Assembly: GCA_015680685.1 (NCBI GenBank)
Contig: MNCI01029493.1
Location: forward strand, 11,477-57,089
Length of the DNA stretch: 45,613 bases
Origin: Gnetum montanum
Taxonomy: Eukaryota > Streptophyta > Gnetopsida > Gnetales > Gnetaceae
Direction of reading: 5' to 3'
Positions 43,090 to 45,613 of the stretch are shown here, piece by piece. A model generated the notes under the pieces. It ran no database searches and was not told where the DNA came from. It saw only the letters and a program-made list of their open reading frames with translations. The stretch's first letter is position 1, and each line of letters starts with the position of its first letter. Both the position numbers and the translations under genes were made by a program.

Positions 43090-43240
43090 GTAAAACCAAT
43101 ATTGTTGAGCATAACATATATACCATAGAACTGTTATTGACCAGTGCTAGGATATAATCTTTATCCTCTGTTGAGATTTGAACCTAAAACCTTCCTTGAA
43201 CTTCAACCTCCATCAACGCTATGTTTATGCCAATAAAACT
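43090..43240 (-). mobile_element. Possible tRNA-derived SINE or tRNA-like fragment
   Basis: On the minus strand TAGCGTTGATGG (43221-43210) resembles an internal polymerase III A box (TRGYNNARNNGG, one mismatch). GGTTCAAATCTC (43184-43173) matches a B box (GGTTCRANYCC). The gap of 25 nt is compatible with SINEs but short for a functional tRNA. No cloverleaf, flanking duplication or A-tail was established. Confidence 0.35.
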
Positions 43241-43919
43241 ATTATGAACTGGCATTTAACACTTCTACAGAATGGGGAAAATAGTACTACAGTATCAGTT
43301 TTCCCTTAAGTTATCCTTTTCTGTTCCACATCATGGTGTATGTAACAATACTTGCTTTCTTGGCTATAGCTTGAAACATAAAAAAATATGTTAAATCAAT
43401 GTTAAATTCTTATCTAACATTGATGATCATCTTATTATAAATATCCTATTTTAAGAATGATCTTCTCATCCATCTTCTTGTCTTCTTCTTGGTTGTAGAA
43501 TAATCCAAACTCTAATTTTTTCTCATCAAAGATTATAATTCTTGATACATGGTACTTCTTTTCTAGTGGATTAAAGAATTTTTATCCCTATCATCTACCT
43601 TTCACATAAGTGCATGAACTAGAATTGGACAACCATCTTGAAGACCTACTTAAGACTTAACCAAAGTGTTCAACTATTATTTTAAGTTGATGATGATACG
43701 TCATTCAATTCTTGAATAGGCCTTAGGCTTTAGATGAATTCATAGAATGAGAGATCTTTAGTTTGGAATATTATTTCTACAACTTTCAAAAATCAATCAC
43801 AATTAAGGGAAAGTTGGTTATTTTTTGAGGCTTAACTACAATAGGTTGAGTTATTAAACTAGCAATTACAGAATGTAGTACAACTCTACACATAGTTATT
43901 AGACCTCATTATCCACCAT
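43241..43919. other. Unassigned stretch before A4
   Basis: AT-rich sequence without a recognisable domain or repeat copy elsewhere in the window. It ends at ATCCACCAT, directly before the A4 LTR. Confidence 0.35.
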
Positions 43920-44741
43920 TGATGAGTCATGAATTGTTAGCTGCGATATCGCACCCATGACATCACGTACGTGATATCGCAGCCTATCTCCTCATCTATA
44001 AATAAGAGGTAGGCAGATCTTGTAGGTAGTTTTTGAGTTTTTTTAAGTTTTAGAGTTTTTAATTTTTTAGTTTTTAGTAGTTTTCCTCTCAACCCTTTTC
44101 TCCCAGTGCATGTTCGCAGTGTGATGATTGTAATTGTACAGCATCCTTATTCGAGTGTGACGTACTTGGACACGCACACGATTGACAATAAAGATCGAGA
44201 TTACTTCATCATTGCAGCATCCACTTAGCTTAATTATTCATTTAATTTTTATTGTTATCTACTACATTCTTAGTTAATATCTCTTTACCCTTATCTCCTA
44301 GTAACGTGAAATGAGTACGACTTAATCACGAGCATTAAAGTGTGACTACTTGGTAACCTAGTAGTGTACCTAGGCCATGTGTTTAGTAATCCTAGTGGTA
44401 CTCATGCATGAGGTCCAAGATGTATATGGATGATTAAGGAATGAATGCTCATCGCACTTAGGATAGTTTATATTCTCTCTCACTCTCTCTCTCCTAGTTT
44501 AGTTAACATTATTTACCATCATACCCAGGAGTAGCATTAATTAGGAACACATCATTCACCTCACTCTGGACTAAACCATACGTGACAAAGCTAATACTAG
44601 TCTAGGTGGGAAGATAGCGAACTGTGATCTATGAGTAACCATCTAGATACCACAACTAGTCCGTCTATGGAGTTTGACCAGATCATGCATGAAATGCTCG
44701 TATTCATATAGTTGAGTGTAGGGGTACCTCGCCACTCATCA
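43920..44741 (+). repeat. 5' LTR of Ty3/Gypsy element A4
   Basis: 822 bp from TGATGAG (43920) to CACTCATCA (44741), the same ends as A1. U3 is short: the TATA box TCTATAAATAAG is at 43995-44006. An AATAAAG polyadenylation-type signal lies near 44190, followed by a longer U5 with a CT-rich run (about 44476-44500). Near the end GTTGAGTGTAGGGGTACC matches A1 strongly. The CpG-rich dyad upstream of the TATA box is described separately. It is the most intact LTR in the window. Confidence 0.88.
43940..43983. promoter_or_regulatory. Dyad-symmetric ACGT-rich element upstream of the A4 TATA box
   Basis: GCTGCGATATC (43940-43950) and GATATCGCAGC (43973-43983) are perfect inverted 11-mers. Between them lies the 14-bp palindrome ATCACGTACGTGAT (43962-43975) with two ACGT cores, the binding core of plant bZIP factors, and a TGACATCA half-site. 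It ends 12 bp before the TATA box. Confidence 0.6.
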
Positions 44742-44742
44742 T

Positions 44743-44760
44743 TGGTGCCATTGCCAGGGA
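44743..44760 (+). promoter_or_regulatory. Primer-binding site of A4 (tRNA-Asp type)
   Basis: TGGTGCCATTGCCAGGGA, one base after the LTR end, differs from the tRNA-Asp complement TGGCGCCGTTGCCGGGGA at three positions. Each is a CpG changed to TG or CA. Confidence 0.85.
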
Positions 44761-44847
44761 TGATGATAGTTATCTAGATTAGTTATATCATACAAGGTCA
44801 CTGTATAGGAATTAACGATATATCTTTTAGGAAGAAATAGTTACAAA

Positions 44848-45613
44848 ATGTCACATATAAATTCACACACAAATTCACAATCATGCCTCTCCTACAAGAC
44901 TATGATAACACCACATCTAGTGAGGCAATTCATTGGAGAACCAACAAATTATATGACAATGAAGATTGGAGTGTGGAATTTGAGGTGGGGGTTTCTTATA
45001 AACATAAAAAAAGGTAGCATCATTCCAACGCATGAAAGCATAACTTACTCAATGACAATGAACCCCTACTAGCCACTACAAGCCTAACGCACAAACAAGA
45101 TGTTGTTCGAATCTCCTGTAGCATTGTAAAGAGAGCTGCCTAGCCAGGCTCGATTTAAACAACTTTCCCAATTTCCTAGGAGGCTATGACTTAGATCCAC
45201 AACAACATTTATGAGCCTTCTATGATGCCTGTGAATGGAACAACATTGATAACGGTTGGCAAAAACTCAAGCTCTTTCCTATGACACTCGTCAACCAAGC
45301 AAAAGTATGGTATAGAACGTTAAAACCAAATTCAATACGATGTTGGCCAACAATGGTAGAACTCTTTAACGAAAGATATCAAACCTATGCAAGAGTGTCG
45401 ACCTTGAGGAAACAAATCCAAGAGTGGAAACAAGCATAACATGAACCCTTGGATATGGCCTTAAAAAGATATTATGCACTGTTAAACAACTATCCAGGCC
45501 ATGAGTTCTCTGAGGAAAGGCTAATGTACCATATCATTGATGGGCTTCGTGATGAAACAAGAGAAACCCTAGGGATGTATGCCCAAGGTCAACTATACAA
45601 ACTACAAACCCAT
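44848..45613 (+). pseudogene. gag: Gag of A4, cut by the window edge
   Basis: The likely start is the ATG at 44848 (MSHINSHTNSQSCLS), 87 nt after the primer site. The first 75 codons are open and then the frame shifts. From about 45110 the capsid domain reads FPNFLGGYDLDPQQH, then NGWQKLKLFPMTLVNQAKVWY, then MVELFNERYQTYARV and HIIDGLRDETRETLGMY. There are only two stops, one TGA near 45212 where A1 has Gln and one TAA near 45437. This is the best preserved Gag in the window. Unlike A1 and A3 it lacks the long Arg-rich linker before the capsid domain. The rest of the element lies beyond 45613. Confidence 0.8.

Noticed and set aside
43173-43221. A functional tRNA gene
   Set aside because: A-to-B box distance is too short and no acceptor or anticodon stem can be formed; at most a SINE head.

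Overview
The window is non-genic, AT-rich plant DNA made almost entirely of old, nested and decayed LTR retrotransposons, one LINE fragment and several degenerate tandem repeats. I see no intact host gene. The kind of organism is inferred. Ty3/Gypsy-type elements primed by tRNA-Asp, a plant-type L1 LINE, kilobase-scale LTRs, and heavy stop-codon and transition decay with little gene content point to a seed plant with a very large genome, most likely a conifer or another gymnosperm.

Two retrotransposon families explain most of the window. Family A is a Ty3/Gypsy family with gag, protease, RT and integrase, a tRNA-Asp-type primer site, and LTR ends TGATGAG...CTCATCA. Four copies are visible. 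A1 (8029-17220, minus) is nearly full length. A2 (about 28590-31280, minus) is a gag-PR-RT fragment. A3 (about 31380-34830, plus) runs from gag to RNase H and is extremely AT-mutated. A4 (43920-45613, plus) has a complete 822-bp LTR, its primer site and the start of gag, then runs off the window. Family B has an unusual layout. A gag (plus protease in one copy) reads one way and an unrelated, apparently intron-containing gene reads the other way. The two 3' ends face each other across a conserved 3' hairpin and a 31-bp minisatellite. Its copies are B1 (about 4080-8028), B2 (17221-25590) and B3 (about 25590-27345, inverted).

Layout from left to right: 1-240 is a CpG-rich retroelement leader. 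241-1800 is a degenerate hairpin array with a period near 190 bp. 1800-4080 is AT-rich with no gene. Then come B1 and the A1 insertion, which sits in an LTR that B1 and B2 appear to share. B2, B3, an unassigned stretch (27346-28590), and A2 and A3 head to head follow. 34900-36300 is a degenerate ~195-bp satellite. 36440-37260 is a LINE RT fragment. 37690-38060 is LTR-like. 38250-40910 is a long decayed coding region of unknown family with a coiled-coil C-terminus. 40985-43000 is studded with degenerate palindromic boxes. 43090-43240 is a possible tRNA-derived SINE, and A4 closes the window.

The most interesting signal is in family B. A small hairpin lies 116-119 nt past the stop codon of the opposing gene in all three copies, and it shows three paired, compensating substitutions between copies. 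That suggests a structured RNA element was maintained while the family was active. Element coordinates given as 'about' come from reading homologies by eye. No alignment or database search was run.
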